Notes: a model not told the origin generated them from the sequence alone. Shown: positions 1-13,660, counted from the stretch's first letter. The stretch: DNA of 64,000 bases from Thalassia testudinum (GCA_037157565.1 JAZHRO010000063.1:159625001-159689000); one strand, 5' to 3'. Made by a program: numbers and translations.

Positions 1-28
1 AAAAGACGTCCAATAAACCATAACAAAC

Positions 29-3000
29 TCAAAGAGGATCGAAGCCGGTCCGAAAAGACGTACCCGCGAAAAGCTCCGGGTACCGCTCCCGCATTGCCGC
101 CTCAGGCTCCCAGGTAGCCTCCTTGTACCGCTGGCTCCTCCACAAAACCTTTACCAAGGGTACTTGCTTTCGTCTCAAACTGCGGACGGCTCGGTCCAGA
201 ATCTGCACTGGCCACTCGGGGTCGGTCAGGTCGTCGGTCACCACGACGCTCTCGTGACTCAGTACGTGACTGGAATCGGCTACGTACTTCCTGAGGTTGG
301 ACACGTGGAATACGTAGTGCACACCAGAAAGCTGCGGTGGAAGGGCAAGTCTGTAAGCAACGGGTCCAACCCGCTCCGGGACCTCAAAGGGCCCCACAAA
401 CCTCGGCGCGAGCTTCCCTCTCACCCCAAACCGCTGTAAGCCCTTCATGGGCGAAACACGAAGGAAGACGTGGTCCCCAACCTCAAACTGCACCTCTCTG
501 CGCCTCCGATCCGCGTAGCTCTTTTGTCTGCTCTTGACAGTGCGGAGTCATCTGTGGATCTGCTCAACTACCTCCTGACTCTGCCGGATCAACCTGGGGC
601 CAACCTCCCACTAGGTCCCCACCTCAACCCAACTCAAGGGTGCCGTACACTTCCGTCCGTATAGAGCCTCGTAGGGAGCCATGCCGATGCTCGAGTGATA
701 ACTGTTGTTGTATGCAAACTCTGCCAGGGGCAGGTGCTCCTCCCAAGAGCCCCTCAAGTCCAGTACACAGGCACGCAAAAGGTCCTCAAGTGTCTGTATC
801 GTGCGCTCAGACTGTCCGTCCGTCTGGGGGTGGTAAGCCGTGCTAAACCTCAACCTCGTCCCCAAGGCCTACTGAAACTCAGCCCAAAACAGGGACGTAA
901 AGCGGGTATCCCGGTCGGATACGATCTCCCGTGGAACTCCGTGTAGTCGTACCACATCACGGATATACCTCTCTTCCAACTGTGTTGGTCCCAAAGCGAC
1001 TCAGATCGGCAAGAAACGCGCCGTCTTCGTCAGTCTATCCACTATTACCCAGTCTGTGTCGTGTCCCCATTGGGAAACAGGTAAGCCCACCACCAAGTCC
1101 TTGGTGATGCTCTCCCACTTCCACTCTGGCACTGGAAGCGGCTGAAGCGGCCCTGCAGGCCTCTGATGCTCGGCTTTCACCTGCTGGCACACTAAGCACT
1201 GTTGCACGAACTCACCCACATCCCGCTTCATCCCTCTCCACCAAAACTCGCGTCTCAAGTCGTGGTACATTTTCGTGTTCCCGGGATGTATGGTGAATCT
1301 GGAACCGTGTGCCTTAGTCAGGAGCTCTCTCAACAGCTCCTCGTCTCTGGGAACGCACAATCGTCCCCTCAAACGTAGCACCTGGTCTGTGAAAGAGAAG
1401 TCACCTGGATCTCCTGACAGTACTCTGTCGCACAAAGATCGCAAGTACGGATCGGCCATCTGTCCTGTGATGATGCGGTCCATCAACTCTGACCTAGTCT
1501 GCCGTGTCACCATCACTGCCCCACAGTACCCTCGTAACTCTAGAGGTCGCCAACTGCCCACCTCCTCCAAGAGGCTCCAACTCTGTAACTGTAGGCTGGC
1601 CAAGGGTGTGGGCGCCTTACGGCTCAAGGCGTCAGCCACCACATTGGCCTTTCCCGGGTGGTAGGAGATGCTGCAGTCGTAGTCCTTCAGGAGCTCCAAC
1701 CAACGTCTCTGTCTCATGTTGAGCTCCTTCTGATCAAAAAGGTATCTGAGGCTCTTGTGAACAGTAAAAATCTCGAAGGTCTCACCGTACAAGTAGTGCC
1801 TCCAGGTCTTCAGCGCGAAGACAACAGCTGCCAACTCTAGGTCATGGGTAGGGTAGGTATGCTCATGGGGCTTCAGTTGCCGCGAAGCGTAAGTGACAAC
1901 GTGACCCCTCTGCATGAGCACACCTCCTAACCCCTGCAAGGAAGCGTCCGTGTACACAACGAACCCGCCACTACTGTCAGGAATGGTGAGTACGGGAGCC
2001 GAGGTCAACCTCTCCTTCAGCTCCAGAAAACACGCCTCACAGGCATCTGTCCAAGCGAAAGGCACATCCTTCCGGGTCAACTGTGTCATAGGGCGCGCAA
2101 TCTGCGAAAATCCTCTGATGAGCCGTCTGTAGTAGCCAGCTAGTCCCAGGAAACTGCAGATCTCAGTGACTGAACGCGGTCTCTCCCACCTGAGCACTGC
2201 CGCGACCTTGGCTGGGTCCACCGCCAGGCCGTCTCCAGAGATCACATGACCCAAGAAGGTCACCTCCCTCAACCAGAACTCGCACTTGCTGTATTTGGCG
2301 TACAGCCTGTGTTGCCTCAGAGTGTCCAAAACCATCCGCAAGTGCTGTCCGTGCTGTGTCCGATCTCTAGAATAGATGAGTACATCATCTATGAAAACCA
2401 CCACGAACTGGTCCAAACACAGTCTAAACACCCGGTTCATCAGGTCCATGAAAGCAGCGGGGGCATTGGTCAGCCCAAACGACATGACCAAAAACTCGTA
2501 GTGTCCGTACCGGGTGCGGAAAGCTGTCTTGGAGACGTCGGTCTCCCTGATCCTCAACTGGTGGTATCCAGACCTCAAGTCTATCTTGGAAAACACCGTG
2601 GCACCCCGCAACTGGTCAAACAAATCGTCGATCCTCGGCAGCGGATATCTGTTCTTGATGGTGACCCTGTTCAGCTGCCGGTAGTCCACACAAAGACGTA
2701 GGGTCCCATCCTTCTTCTTCACAAACAGTACCGGGGCTCCCCAGGGAGACGCACTGGGCCTCACGAAACCTTTCTCCAGAAGGTCCTGCAGCTGAGACTT
2801 GAGCTCTCGCAGCTCAAGCGGTGCCATCCTGTATGGCGCGGTGGAGATGGGGCTGGTCCCTGGTACTAGTGAGATCTCAAACTCATTCTCACGCTCGGGC
2901 GGTAGTCCTGGTAACTCGTCTGGAAACACGTCAGGGTACTCTCTGACCACCGGGATGCTCTGGAAGTCTGCCACAGGGCTGGGCTCTGCCACCACATAGG

Positions 3001-4768
3001 CTAGGAAGCCCTCACACCCCTGGCTCAAAAGTCTCACCACCCGAAGTACCGAAATGCACCTGAAACCTCCGTCCACTGGCTGTCCGTGAAACTCGAAAGA
3101 AGGCAACTCCGGAATGGAGAAGACAATCTTCCTCTAAAAATAGTCCACCAAGGCATGGTAAGCGGACAGCCAATCCATCCCCAGAATCACTCCAAAGTCC
3201 TCCATCTGGATCATAATCAGGTCAGCTGGCAGGCTATGTCCTTCGACGCTAACCTCGCAATCCGTGTACACCTCCTCAGCTACAAATAGCTGACCACTCG
3301 GACCTCTGATTACGAACGGATTTTCTAACAGTGTACAATCCTGGTCCAAACTAACTGCGAAACTGGCTGCGACAAACGAGTGCGTAGCGTCGGAATCGAA
3401 AAGCGTGTAAACGAGTCTGCCAGAAACTGAAACCATACCTGCTACCACCGATCCCGAAGCTCTGGCGTCCCTGTGTGTTAGGGCGTTGATACGCCCCTCA
3501 GCTCTAGGTGCGGACGAAGCAGCTACACTCTGCGTCGGATGGGTAGGTGCTGGCCGGTACCCTCCTCGCGCCTGGGAACCGCGGCCTCCTGCGCGCCCTC
3601 CAGTGCTCTGCGCAGGGAGTATCTGCTGACCTCCTGCCCTAAATGGGCAGTCCCTCCTGACGTGGCCTGGCTGGCCACACTGGTAGCAGAGGGGAACCCG
3701 ACTCCCGCCCTCAGTGGGTCCCTGCTGTCGACTAGGCGGGGGTCCGGTGCTGGCGACTGGCCCCTGTCGAGGGCCCCCAAAGGCCACTGATGGCCCTGCA
3801 CAACGTGACGGCTCCCCTGCGGACGCCACGTGTCTCCGTTCTCGCCGCCCCTGTGAGAAGTCTGGCTGAAAGGGCCTCTTCCGCCCGCCGTCGATGTCTC
3901 GCGCGGACGGGTTGGTCTCCTCGTAAGTCATAGCTGCCTCTACCTCCCTCGAAAACGTAGGCAGCTTCAGGGGCTTGACATACCCCGGATCGCAGGCCGG
4001 AGCCCCTCGGTGAACCTCCAAAGGCGCTCCTCCTCAGTGGCTACCGCTGTCACTGCAAAGCGGGACAGCTCCAAGAAACGCGTGCGGTACGCGCTCACAG
4101 TCATCGTCCCTTGGCGGAGAGTGTGGAACTCCCGCCTCCTCTGGTCCTACCACGTCTGGGGAAAGTACTCCTCGCAGAAGAGGGTGATGAACTGGTCCCA
4201 CGTCGGCTCGTCCCTCTCCTGTCCCCAGACCGCCCTCCACCACCGGTGTGCCACACTCTCTAGCTGGTACGTGGCAAAGGCCATGCGGCACTACACCGGG
4301 GGGTGAAGGGTGTCGAAGATCTTTTCCAGCTGCTCAAGCCAGTCCTCTGCCTCGGTCGGGTCCCCATCCCCCTTGAAGGAGGGGGGCTTCAGCTTCCGGA
4401 ACTGTCCGAAAAGCTCGAAGTGGCGCTGTAGGGGAGGTGCTGGTGCACCTCCAGGCGAAGGTGCCTCGTGTATAGAAGTGTCGGAGGAAGGTGGGGGCGG
4501 CAACGGCCCATCCCCCCTCGTGTCCAGCGCCGTGTCCATCGCGTGGTCCCACAGAGGACTCCCCCTCTGCAGCCCCAGGAGGAGGCGCTCGGGGCGGTGG
4601 GTGGAGCTCCTCTCGTACAATATCTCGTATCAGTCTGGCGAGGTCCTGGGCCTAGATGCCCGGGAGTGGTGGCTGGTCCACCGAGACGTCAACAACAGCA
4701 CGTCCACCTCGCCGACCTTGCCCTCGGCCGCGCCCGCGGCCAGTCTCGCCAGTCCCGCGACGAGGCAT
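29..4768 (-). pseudogene. Tekay-1 gag-pol polyprotein, decayed
   Basis: This is a single-frame Tekay polyprotein of gag, CCHC knuckle, protease, reverse transcriptase, RNase H, integrase and a C-terminal chromodomain-like segment. The gag start is 4768-4766, within a Met-Pro-Arg-Arg N-terminus shared with the other copies. The protease motif is mutated to DSDATHSF (the other copies have DSGATHSF). The reverse transcriptase FIDD motif is at about 2384-2392. The integrase core and the VLWR...ATWE chromodomain-like tail are recognisable. Breaks seen by comparison with the other copies are: a 2-nt deletion near 4516, stops at 4291 (Glu to TAG), 4147 (Gln to TAG), 3134 (Glu to TAG), 1001 (Arg to TGA), 869 (Gln to TAG), 611 (Lys to TAG) and 548 (Arg to TGA), and a 1-nt deletion near 3986. 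It cannot be translated as a unit. Confidence 0.93.
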
Positions 4769-4859
4769 CTCCTGCAAGGAGACGCGAAACAAAACGGAAA
4801 CGTCAAAACAGACGGTACCTAACAAAACTTCTAAGAGCTCATGTCAAGAGATATGTTGT

Positions 4860-4864
4860 GGTGG
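4860..4864. repeat. Target-site duplication of Tekay-2, left
   Basis: GGTGG lies directly left of the Tekay-2 LTR. The partner at 23353-23357 is AGTGG, four of five identical. Removing Tekay-2 restores the Tekay leader seen uninterrupted in the other copies. Confidence 0.8.
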
Positions 4865-7560
4865 TGTAACGACCCGGTTCCCGAGTCCCTACGAGACACG
4901 AGAACTGGACCGACTCGACTAATCCCAAGACCTAGTCGTCCAACGAGGAAGTAACCAAAAGACAGTAAAATAAACCACATTCAGCATTAATATAACTAAC
5001 AGTAAGAAAAGTACAGTAGTAAGGAAAGAAACTACTACAGTAGGTACCACCACAACAGTAGAACAACGTTTATCATATAACAAGAACTGCAGGTAAAGAA
5101 AGTACAGCGGAAACAAAAACTACTCACTAGAACAGAAACAAACGAGGCACAAAAGACTGTGGTAACTCTACTGGACCCTACTCGGCCCAGCGTCCTCTGC
5201 AGTCGCCGACCCTGGCTGCTCAACACCTGGTCCTGAAAAAGGTAACGAATGTAACACGTCAGCAAAACGCTGAGTAGAGTGGCAAACTAACTAAAGGCAA
5301 CAGTAGAGTGTACAGTAGCTGTTATGTTCTATTACTTCCTTTATTCACATCTTTCAATTTTTCTCACTATTTCATTTATTTCTCAGATCCTTTACTTGAT
5401 CTCGAATGTCCTCGTGGGAACGATCTTGATTGCAGTCTTTTCCAAAAGTAGTAGCACGTGGTGCTCTCCTGGCCGGGAGAGTCCCCCGTGGTGATCCTAC
5501 CCTCAGTCAACCACCCCAAGGTCACTGACAGACGTAACGGTGACTACGGCACGCGTGATAAACGCACAGGTAGCTAGCCCGCACTGGCACGCGGTCAGTC
5601 GTTTCCGTTAACGGGTGCGCCCAAAGCACAGCACGGAACCAGGGCAGAGCCCTCTCAGTAACAGGGGTCCAACCCCTCCACAGTAACCAAACCGGGGCCT
5701 TGCCCCTCCACAGTCCGCGCACCCTCGCCTGACTACCCTGGTTTGCCCTAGTGGGCCTAACAAGTCGGTGAAGGCGGCTAGCAGAACCCCGAGGCTCGTG
5801 GGGTAGCTAGTACTCTCCTAACACTAGTAGCTCTCCTCGGTACTACGTACACGAGGGCCAGCAAGTCAGTACGGAGCGGCCAATCCTAACCCCCGGGTCC
5901 CTGGGGTGGCTGGCCCCACTCTGCACTAAACAGGTACAGGTACTTCCCTTGGTACTACGTACCCAAGAGACAATACAAACTACATCTCAGTTCCATTCCT
6001 TTTTCTTTCCAGGAGTTCCACTCCTAATTCCCCGTAGGGTTCCAGCTCTTTATCTCAGAACATCATATGTTTCACTTTCCAGTTTCACGTTCTCACAATC
6101 CATGATCTCAATCATGTTTCTCTATTCATAATAGGAAGCTGTTAATTCAATTTACAGGCAGCTTTATATTCCTTTCCATTTTTTCAAGACTGCAGTATTA
6201 TACATTCCACTAGTTTTTCCATCCTAAGGTTCATGCCACATCCTAGGATCTAGCATACAACTAGTTTCCAGCCCTAGGATTCATGCATCACCTAGGAGCT
6301 ATCATTTCATACATTTCTCATTCCTAGGATTCATGCAATGTCCTAGATTCTAGTTATGGTTCCATACTTTAACAGATTTTAATAATAAACTTAAGCCACT
6401 CTACCAGGTACAACGGGAGTAATGGGGGCGTGATCGGGAATCCCGCGCGCCTCCGCGACTCCCAAGACTGCAACTGAACGAGGTCCTATCACAAGGATCA
6501 AACACAAGGAGTGTCTCAAAACAGTGTATAGCTACTGTAGACGGGTAGAGGAATTAATTCTGAAAAGAACGCAACTCGAATCGCGGAAAACGGAGCCCGA
6601 ACGGGTCCTAAACGGGTCGAAAAAGACGGTACTGTGCAAAATCAGACGTCTGGAACTTCTTCCAGACGTCTTAAATAGTGGATCAGAGAATTATTTGTTC
6701 AGTGTGGTTTCCCAGACGTCCAGAAGTCTGCGGGGACGTCTGTCCTAGCTCCCAGATGTCCGATGGTCACCCCGGACGTCTGGAGGTCACTCCCGCCGTC
6801 TGGTACAACTTCCAGACGTCTGATTCGCAAAGGATGGCGAATCAGCGAACCTGCACACAGCCAACTCCCTCCCTTAGTACGGTCGGTCGACAGGAAGGAA
6901 GAAGAAAGCGGAATACACACCTTTCAGACGTCGGTATGAGATACCAGACGTCGTCCTCGCCGTCTGCCTATCAACCCAGACGTCTGATTCTGAAAATTTT
7001 TCCAGAAAAAGGGCGCGACCCGGACTCTGCTCGCGACGTCGCCCGCGTCGCACCTCGCGCTCCTGCTGCTCAGACTGCAGCAGGTCCCTCTCCGCGTCGT
7101 TCCGCGCCCCCTGCGCCCTCCGTCGGTCGGCCAAGCCGCTCCGGCGAGCTCGCCCTCACGGTAGAGCTCCGCCCTCGCACGCCGCGCCTCCTCCGCGCTT
7201 GCTGCGGCCGCCGCTGCAGCCCTCGCGCTCGCTCGCTCTCGTGCACAGGAAGGAGAAGAAGAAGGAGACGGTGGAGATGGGAGGGGAGGAGTGGCCCTTT
7301 TAAGGCCGCGCGGAGAGGAGAGAGAGAAGGCGCGGCAGGCGTCTGCAGCCATAGAAGAAAAAGAGGGAATAACGAATATGCGGTCTGCGCGCGCAGGCAC
7401 GCAGACGACTCGCGGGTGTGGACGATAACGATTTTTCAGACATCTGTAAACCATCACAGACATCTGGCAAGACGTCTGGATGTGATCCCAGACGTCTGGT
7501 CAAACGTCTGGGCCACCTCCCAGACATCTTGAAATACGTCCGGGGCACGCGTTCGTAACA
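4865..7560 (-). repeat. Tekay-2 3' LTR (LTR-A)
   Basis: This 2.7-kb LTR starts TGTAACG and ends in TAACA in plus coordinates. It is followed at 7561 by Tekay-2 3' untranslated sequence and preceded by the Tekay-1 leader. It shows the family hallmarks: a triplicated CCTAGG-containing block near 6219-6360, GACGTC palindromes near 6640-6990 and 7440-7540, and a GC-rich stretch at 7010-7330. It is about 2.7 kb like the other full-length copies and belongs to the sequence type that I call type I. Confidence 0.94.
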
Positions 7561-7645
7561 ATATAACAAACTCAAAGGAAGTTTTGTCCCCGAAACTTGC
7601 GCCAACTAGGGTCCGGGAAAAGACGTCCAAATAACCATAACAAAC

Positions 7646-9421
7646 TCAAAGAGGATCGAACCCGGTCCGAAAAGACGTACCCGCGAAAAGCTCTGGGCAC
7701 CGCTCCCGCATTGCCGCCTCAGGCTCCCAGGTAGCCTCCTCGTACCGCTGGCTCCTCCACAAAACCTTTACCAGGGGTACTTGCTTTCGTCTCAAACAGC
7801 GGACGGCTCGGTCTAGGATCTGCACTGGCCGCTCGGGGTAGGTCAGGTCGTCGCTCACCTCGACGTTCTCGTGACTCAGTACGTGGCTGGGATCGGCTAC
7901 GTACTTCCTGAGGCTGGACATGTGGAACACGTCGTGCACACCAGAAAGCTGCGGGGGAAGGGCAAGTCTGTAAGCAACGGGTCCAACCCGCTCCAGGACC
8001 TCAAAGGGCCCCACGAACCTCGGCGCGAGCTTCCCTCTCACCCCAAACCGCTGTAAGCCCTTCATGGGCGAAACACAAAGGAAGACGTGGTCCCCAACCT
8101 CGAACTGCACCTCTCTGCGTCTGCGATCCGCGTAGCTTTTCTATCTGCTCCTGACAGTGTGAAGTCGTCTGTGGATCTGCTCAACTACCTCCTGACTCTG
8201 CCGGATCAACCTGGGGCCAACCTCCCACTTAGTCCCCACCTCAACCCTACTCAAGGGTGCCGTACACCTCCGTCCGTACAAAGCCTCGTAGGGAGCCATG
8301 CCGATGCTCGAGTGATAACTGTTGTTGTATGCAAACTCCGCCAGGGGCTGGTGCTCCTCCCAAGAGCCCCTCCAGTCCAGTACACAAGCATGCAACAGGT
8401 CCTCAAGTGTCTGTATCGTGCGCTCAGACTGTCCGTCCGTCTGGGGGTGGTAAGCCGTGCTAAACCTCAACCTCGTCCCCAAGGCCTGCTGAAACTCAAC
8501 CCAAAACTGGGACGTAAAGCGGGTATCCCGGTCAGATACGATCTCCCGCGGAATTCCGTGTAGTCACACCACATCACGGATATACCTCTCTGCCAACTGT
8601 GCTGGTCCCAAAGTGACTCGGATCGGCATGAATCGCGCCGTCTTCGTCAATCTATCCACTATTACCCAGACTGCGTCGTGTCCCCGCTGGGTAACAGGTA
8701 AGCCCACCACCAAGTCCATGGTGATGCTCTCCCACTTCCACTCTGGCACTGGAAGCGGCTGAAGCAGCCCTGCAGGCCTCTGATGCTCGGCTTTCACCTG
8801 CTGGCACACTAAGCACTGCTGCACGAACTCACCCACATCCCGCTTCATCCCTCTCCACCAAAACTCGCGCCTCAACTCATGGTACATTTTCGTGTTTCCG
8901 GGATGTATGGTGAATCTGGAACCGTGTGCCTCAGTCAGGAGCTCTCTCAACAGCTCCTCGCCTCTGGGAACGCACGACCGTCCCCTCAAGCATAACACCT
9001 AGTCTGTGAAAGAGAAGTCCCCTGGGTCCCCTGATAGTACTCTGTCGTGCAAAGACTGCAAGTACGGATCAGCCATCTGTCCTGTGATCATACGGTCTAT
9101 CAGCTCTAGCCTGGTCTGCCGTGTCACCGTCACTACCCCACAGTATCCTCGCAACTCTAGAGGTTGCCAACTGCCCACCTCCTCCAAAAGGCTCCAACTC
9201 TGTAACTGTAGACTGGCCAAGCGTGCGGGCGCCTTACGGCTCAAGGCGTCAGCCACCACATTGGCCTTTCCCGGGTGGTAGGAGATGCTGCAATCGTAGT
9301 CCTTCAGGAGCTCTAACCAACGTCTCTGTCTAATGTTGAGCTCCTTCTAGTCAAAAAGATATCTGAGGCTCTTGTGATCTGTAAAAATCTCGAAGGTCTC
9401 ACCGTACAAGTAGTGCCTCCA
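7646..9421 (-). pseudogene. Tekay-2 pol 3' part: RNase H end, integrase, chromodomain-like tail
   Basis: This is the C-terminal part of the Tekay-2 polyprotein; the N-terminal part continues at 17511-20503 beyond the Tekay-3 insertion. It contains the end of RNase H, the integrase HHCC region (Cys-Leu-Val-Cys visible), the integrase catalytic core and the chromodomain-like tail. All segments share one frame. Stops interrupt it at 9347 (Gln to TAG), 8999 (Gln to TAG), 8564 (Arg to TGA) and 8141 (TAG). The normal terminal stop is at 7646. The element is dead even without the nested insertion. Confidence 0.92.
9417..9421. repeat. Target-site duplication of Tekay-3, left
   Basis: CTCCA directly precedes the Tekay-3 LTR and is repeated exactly at 17511-17515. 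The uninterrupted sequence, with a single CTCCA, is visible in Tekay-1 near 1800. Confidence 0.95.
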
Positions 9422-12107
9422 TGTAACGACCCGGTTCCTGAGTCCCTACGAGACACGAGAATCGGATCGACTCGACTAATCCCAAGACCTAGTCGTCCAA
9501 CGAGGAAGTAACCAAAAGACAGTAAAATAAACCACATCCAGCATGAATATAACTAACAGTAAGAAAGTACAGCAGTAAGGAAAGAAACTACTACAGTAGG
9601 TACCACCACAACAGTAAAACAGCATTTATCATATAACAAGAACTGCAGGTAAAGAAGGTACAGCGGAAACAAAAACTACTCACTAGAACAGAAACAAAAG
9701 GGTACAAAAGGCTGTGGTAACTCTACTGGACCCTACTCGGCCCAGCGTCCTCTGCAGCCGCCGACCCAGGCTGCTCAACACCTGGTCCTGAAAAAGGTAA
9801 CGAGTGTAACACGTCAGCAAAACGCTGAGTAGAGTGGCAAACTAACTAAAGGCAACAGTAGAGTGTACAATAGCTGTTATGTTCTATTACTTCCTTTATT
9901 CACATCTTTCAATTTTTCTCACTATTTCATTTATTTCTCAGATCCTTTACTTGATCTCGAATGTCCTCGTGGGAACGATCTTGATTGCAGTCTTTTCCAA
10001 AAGTAGAAGTAGCACGTGGTGCTCTCCTGGCCGGGAGAGTCCCCCGTGGTGATCCTACCCTCAGTCAACCACCCCAAGGTCACTGACAGACGTAACGGTG
10101 ACTACGGCACGTGCGATAAACGCACAGGTAGCTAGCCCACACTGGCACGCGGTCAGTCGTTTCCGTTAACGGGTGCGCCCAAAGCACAGCACGGAACCAG
10201 GGCAGAGCCCTCTCAGTAACAGGGGTCCAACCCCTCCACAGTAACCAAACCGGGGCCTTGCCCCTCCACAGTCCGCGCACCCTCGCCTGACTACCCTGGT
10301 TTGCCCTAGTGGGCCTAACAAGTCGGTGAAGGAGGCTAGCAGAACCCCGGGGCCCGTGGGGTAGCTAGTACTCTCCTAACACTACTAGCTCTCCTCGGTA
10401 CTACGTACACGAGGGCCAACAAGTCGGTACAGAGTGGCCAATCCTAACCCCGGGTCCCTGGGGCGGCTGGCCCCACTCTGCACTAAACAGGTACAGGTAC
10501 TTCCCTTGGTACTGCGTACCCAAGAGACAGTACAAACTACATCTCAGTTTCCATTCTGTTTTCTTTCCAGGAGTTCCACTCCTAATTCCTCGTAGGGTTC
10601 CAGCTATTTATCTCAGAACATCATATGTTTCACTTTCCAGATTCACGTTCTCAAAATCCATGATCTCAAACATGTTTCTTTATTCATAACAGACAGCTAT
10701 TAATTCAAATTACAGGCAGCTTTATATTCCTTTCCATTTTTTTCCAAGACTGCAGTATTATACATTCCACTAGTTCTTCCATCCTAGGGTTCATGTCACA
10801 TCCTAGGATCTAGCATACAACTAGTTTTCCAGCCCTAGGATTCATGCATCACCTAGGAGCTATCATTCCATACATTTCTCATTCCTAGGATTCATGCAAT
10901 GTCCTAGCTTCTAGTTATGGTTCCATACTTTAACAGATTTTATTAATAAACTTAAGCCACTCTACCAGGTACAACGGGAGTAATGGGGGCGTGATCGGGA
11001 ATCCCGCGTGCCTCCGCGACTCTCAAGACTGCAACCGAACGAGGTCCTATCACAAGGATCAAACACAAGGAGTGTCCTAAAATAGTGTATAGCTACTGTA
11101 GACGGGTAGAGGAATTACTTCTGAAAAGAACGCAACTCGAATCGCAGAAAACGGAGCCCGAACGGGCCCTAAACGTGTCGAAAAAGACGATACTGTGCAA
11201 AATCAGACGTCTGGAACTCCTTCCAGACGTCTTAAAAAGTGGATCAGAGAATTACCTGTTCAGCGTGGTTTCCGAGACGTCCAGAAGCCTGCGGGGACAT
11301 CTGCCCTAGATCCCAGACGTCCGATGGTCCCTCAGGACGTCTGGAGGTCACTCCCGCCGTCTGGTACAACTTGCAGACGTCTGATTCGCAAAGGATGGCG
11401 AATCAGCGAACCTCGCATAGCCAACCCCCTCCCTCAGTACGGTCAGTCGACAAGAAGGAAGAAGAAGGCGGAAACTCACCTTTCAGACGTCTGTATGATC
11501 TTACAGACGTCGACCTTGCCGTCTGGCTATCAATCCAGACGTCTGATTCTGGAAATTTTTCCAAAATCAGGACCCTGCTCGGCCTCCGCTCGCGATGCCG
11601 CCCGCGTCGCACCTCGCGCTCCTGCTGCTCAGACCGCAGCAGGTCCCTCTCCGCGTCGCTCCGCGCCCCCTGCGCCCTCCGCCAGCCGGCCAAGCCTCTC
11701 CGGCGAGCTCGCCCTCACGGCAGAGCTCCGCCCTCGCACGCCGCACCTCCGCGCTCACTGCGGCCGTCGCTGCCGCCCTCGCGTCCGCTCGCTCTCGCAC
11801 ACAGGAAGGAGAAGAAGGAGGAGACGGTGGAGACGGGAGGGGAGGCGCGCCCCTTTTAACGCCGCGCGGAGAGGAGCGAGGAGGTGGCAGGCCGCCTGCA
11901 GCCGCAGAGAGAAAAAGGGGGAATATGCGGTCTGCGCGCTCAGGCGCGCAGGCGACTCACGTGTGTCGAAAATAACGGATTTCCAGACGTCTTGAAACTA
12001 TCCCAGACGTCTTATCAGACGTCTGGTTGTGATCCCAGACGTCTTGTCCGACGTCTGAGCCACCTCCCAGACGTCTTAAAATACGTCTGGGGCACACATT
12101 CGTTACA
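9422..12107 (-). repeat. Tekay-3 3' LTR (LTR-B)
   Basis: It begins TGTAACG after the CTCCA target duplication and ends CGTTACA, followed by Tekay 3' untranslated sequence from 12108. It is a type I LTR of 2686 bp. It carries the CCTAGG block near 10780-10915 and the GACGTC clusters near 11203-11560 and 11985-12090. Confidence 0.95.
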
Positions 12108-12193
12108 ATATAACAAACTCAAAGGAAGTTTCGTCCCCAAAACTTGCGCCAACTAGGGTGCGGGAAAAAGATGTCCAAATAACCATAACAAAC

Positions 12194-13660
12194 TCAAAGA
12201 GGACCGAAGCCGGTCCGAAAAGACGTACCCGTGAAAAGCTCCGGGTACCGCTCCCGCATTGCCGCCTCAGGCTCCCAGGTAGCCTCCTCGTACCGCTGGC
12301 TCCTCCACAAAACCTTTACCAGGGGTACTTGCTTTCGTCTCAACCTGCGGATGGCTCGGTCTAGGATCTGCACTGGCCGCTCGGGGTAGGTCAGGTCGTC
12401 GCTCACCTCGACGCTCTCGTGACTCAGTACGTGACTGGAATCGGCTACGTACTTCCTGACGTTGGACACGTGGAACACGTCGTGCACACCAGAAAGCTGC
12501 GGGGGAAGGGCGAGTCTGTAAGCAGGGGGTCCAACCCGCTCCAGGACCTCAAAGGGCCCCACGAACCTCGGCGCGAGCTTCCCTCTCACCCCAAACCGCT
12601 GTAAGCCCTTCATGGGCGAAACACGAAGGAAGACGTTGTCCCCAACCTCGAACTGCACCTCTCTGCGTCTGCGATCCGCGTAGCTCTTTTGTCTGCTCCT
12701 GACAGTGCGGAGTCATCTGTGGATCTGCTCAACTACCTCCTGACTCTGCCGGATCAACTTGGGGCCAACCTCCCACTTGGTCCCCACCTCAACCCAACTC
12801 AATGGTGCCGTGCATTTCCGTCCGTACAGAGCCTCGTAGGGAGCCATGCCGATGCTCGAGTGATAACTGTTGTTGTATGCAAACTCCGCCAGGGGCAGGT
12901 GCTCCTCCCAAGAGCCCCTCCAGTCTAGTACACAGGCACGCAAAAGGTCCTCAAGTGTCTGTATCGTGCGTTCCGACTGTCCGTCCGTCTGGGGGTGGTA
13001 AGCCGTGCTAAACCTCAACCTCGTCCCCAAAGCCTGATGAAACTCAGCCCAAAACTGGGACGTAAAGCGGGTATCCCGGTCGGATACGATCTCCCGCGGA
13101 ACTCCGTGTAGTCGCACCATATCACGGATATACCTCTCTGCCAACTGTGCTGGTCCCAAAGTGACTCGGATCGGCAAGAATCGTGCCGTCTTCGTCAATC
13201 TATCCACTATTACCCAGACTGCGTCGTGTCCCCGCTGGGTAACAGGTAAGCCCACCACCAAGTCCATGGTGATGCTCTCCCACTTCCACTCTGGCACTGG
13301 AAGCGGCTGAAGCGGCCCTGCAGGCCTCTGATGCTCGGCTTTCACCTGCTGGCACACTAAGCACTGCTGCACGAACTCACCCACATCCCGCTTCATCCCT
13401 CTCCACCAGAACTCGCGTCTCAAGTCATGGTACATTTTTGTGTTTCCGGGATGTATGGTGAATCTGGAACCGTGTGCCTCAGTCAGGAGCTCTCTGAACA
13501 GCTCCTCGTCTCTGGGGACGCACAACCGTCCCCTCAAGCGTAACACCTGGTCTGTGAAAGAGAAGTCCCCTGAGTCCCCTGATAGCACTCTGTCGTGCAA
13601 AGACTGCAAGTACGGATCGGCCATCTGTCCCGTGATGATGCGGTCTATCAACTCTGGCCC
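12194..13660 (-). pseudogene. Tekay-3 integrase and chromodomain-like region
   Basis: From about 13656 downward the frame encodes the integrase N-terminal linker, the HHCC zinc region, a DDE core (the Asp, Asp and Glu contexts of the family are all present) and the chromodomain-like tail ending at 12194. One in-frame stop (Arg to TGA at 12713) separates the core from the tail. Upstream it is joined out of frame to gag by the internal deletion. The integrase core is otherwise well preserved. Confidence 0.9.

Larger units (their letters stand above)
1..4864 (-). mobile_element. Tekay-1 chromovirus, internal region (left part)
   Basis: This is the internal region of a Ty3/gypsy Tekay (Del) retrotransposon read on the minus strand. 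Bases 1-28 are 3' untranslated sequence, so its 3' LTR lies off the left edge. The coding part runs from the integrase/chromodomain end (29) to the gag start (4768), followed by the first leader bases. At 4865 the leader is cut by Tekay-2 and resumes at 23353 with the PBS and 5' LTR (23441-26109). It is the outermost and therefore oldest element of the nest. Confidence 0.93.

Noticed and set aside
6678..7532. Arg- and Ser-rich open frame in LTR-A (and similar frames in LTR-B, C, D, E, H)
   Set aside because: It lies antisense in the GC-rich, GACGTC-rich part of the LTR, its sequence varies in frame between copies, and it has no domain. It is a compositional artefact.
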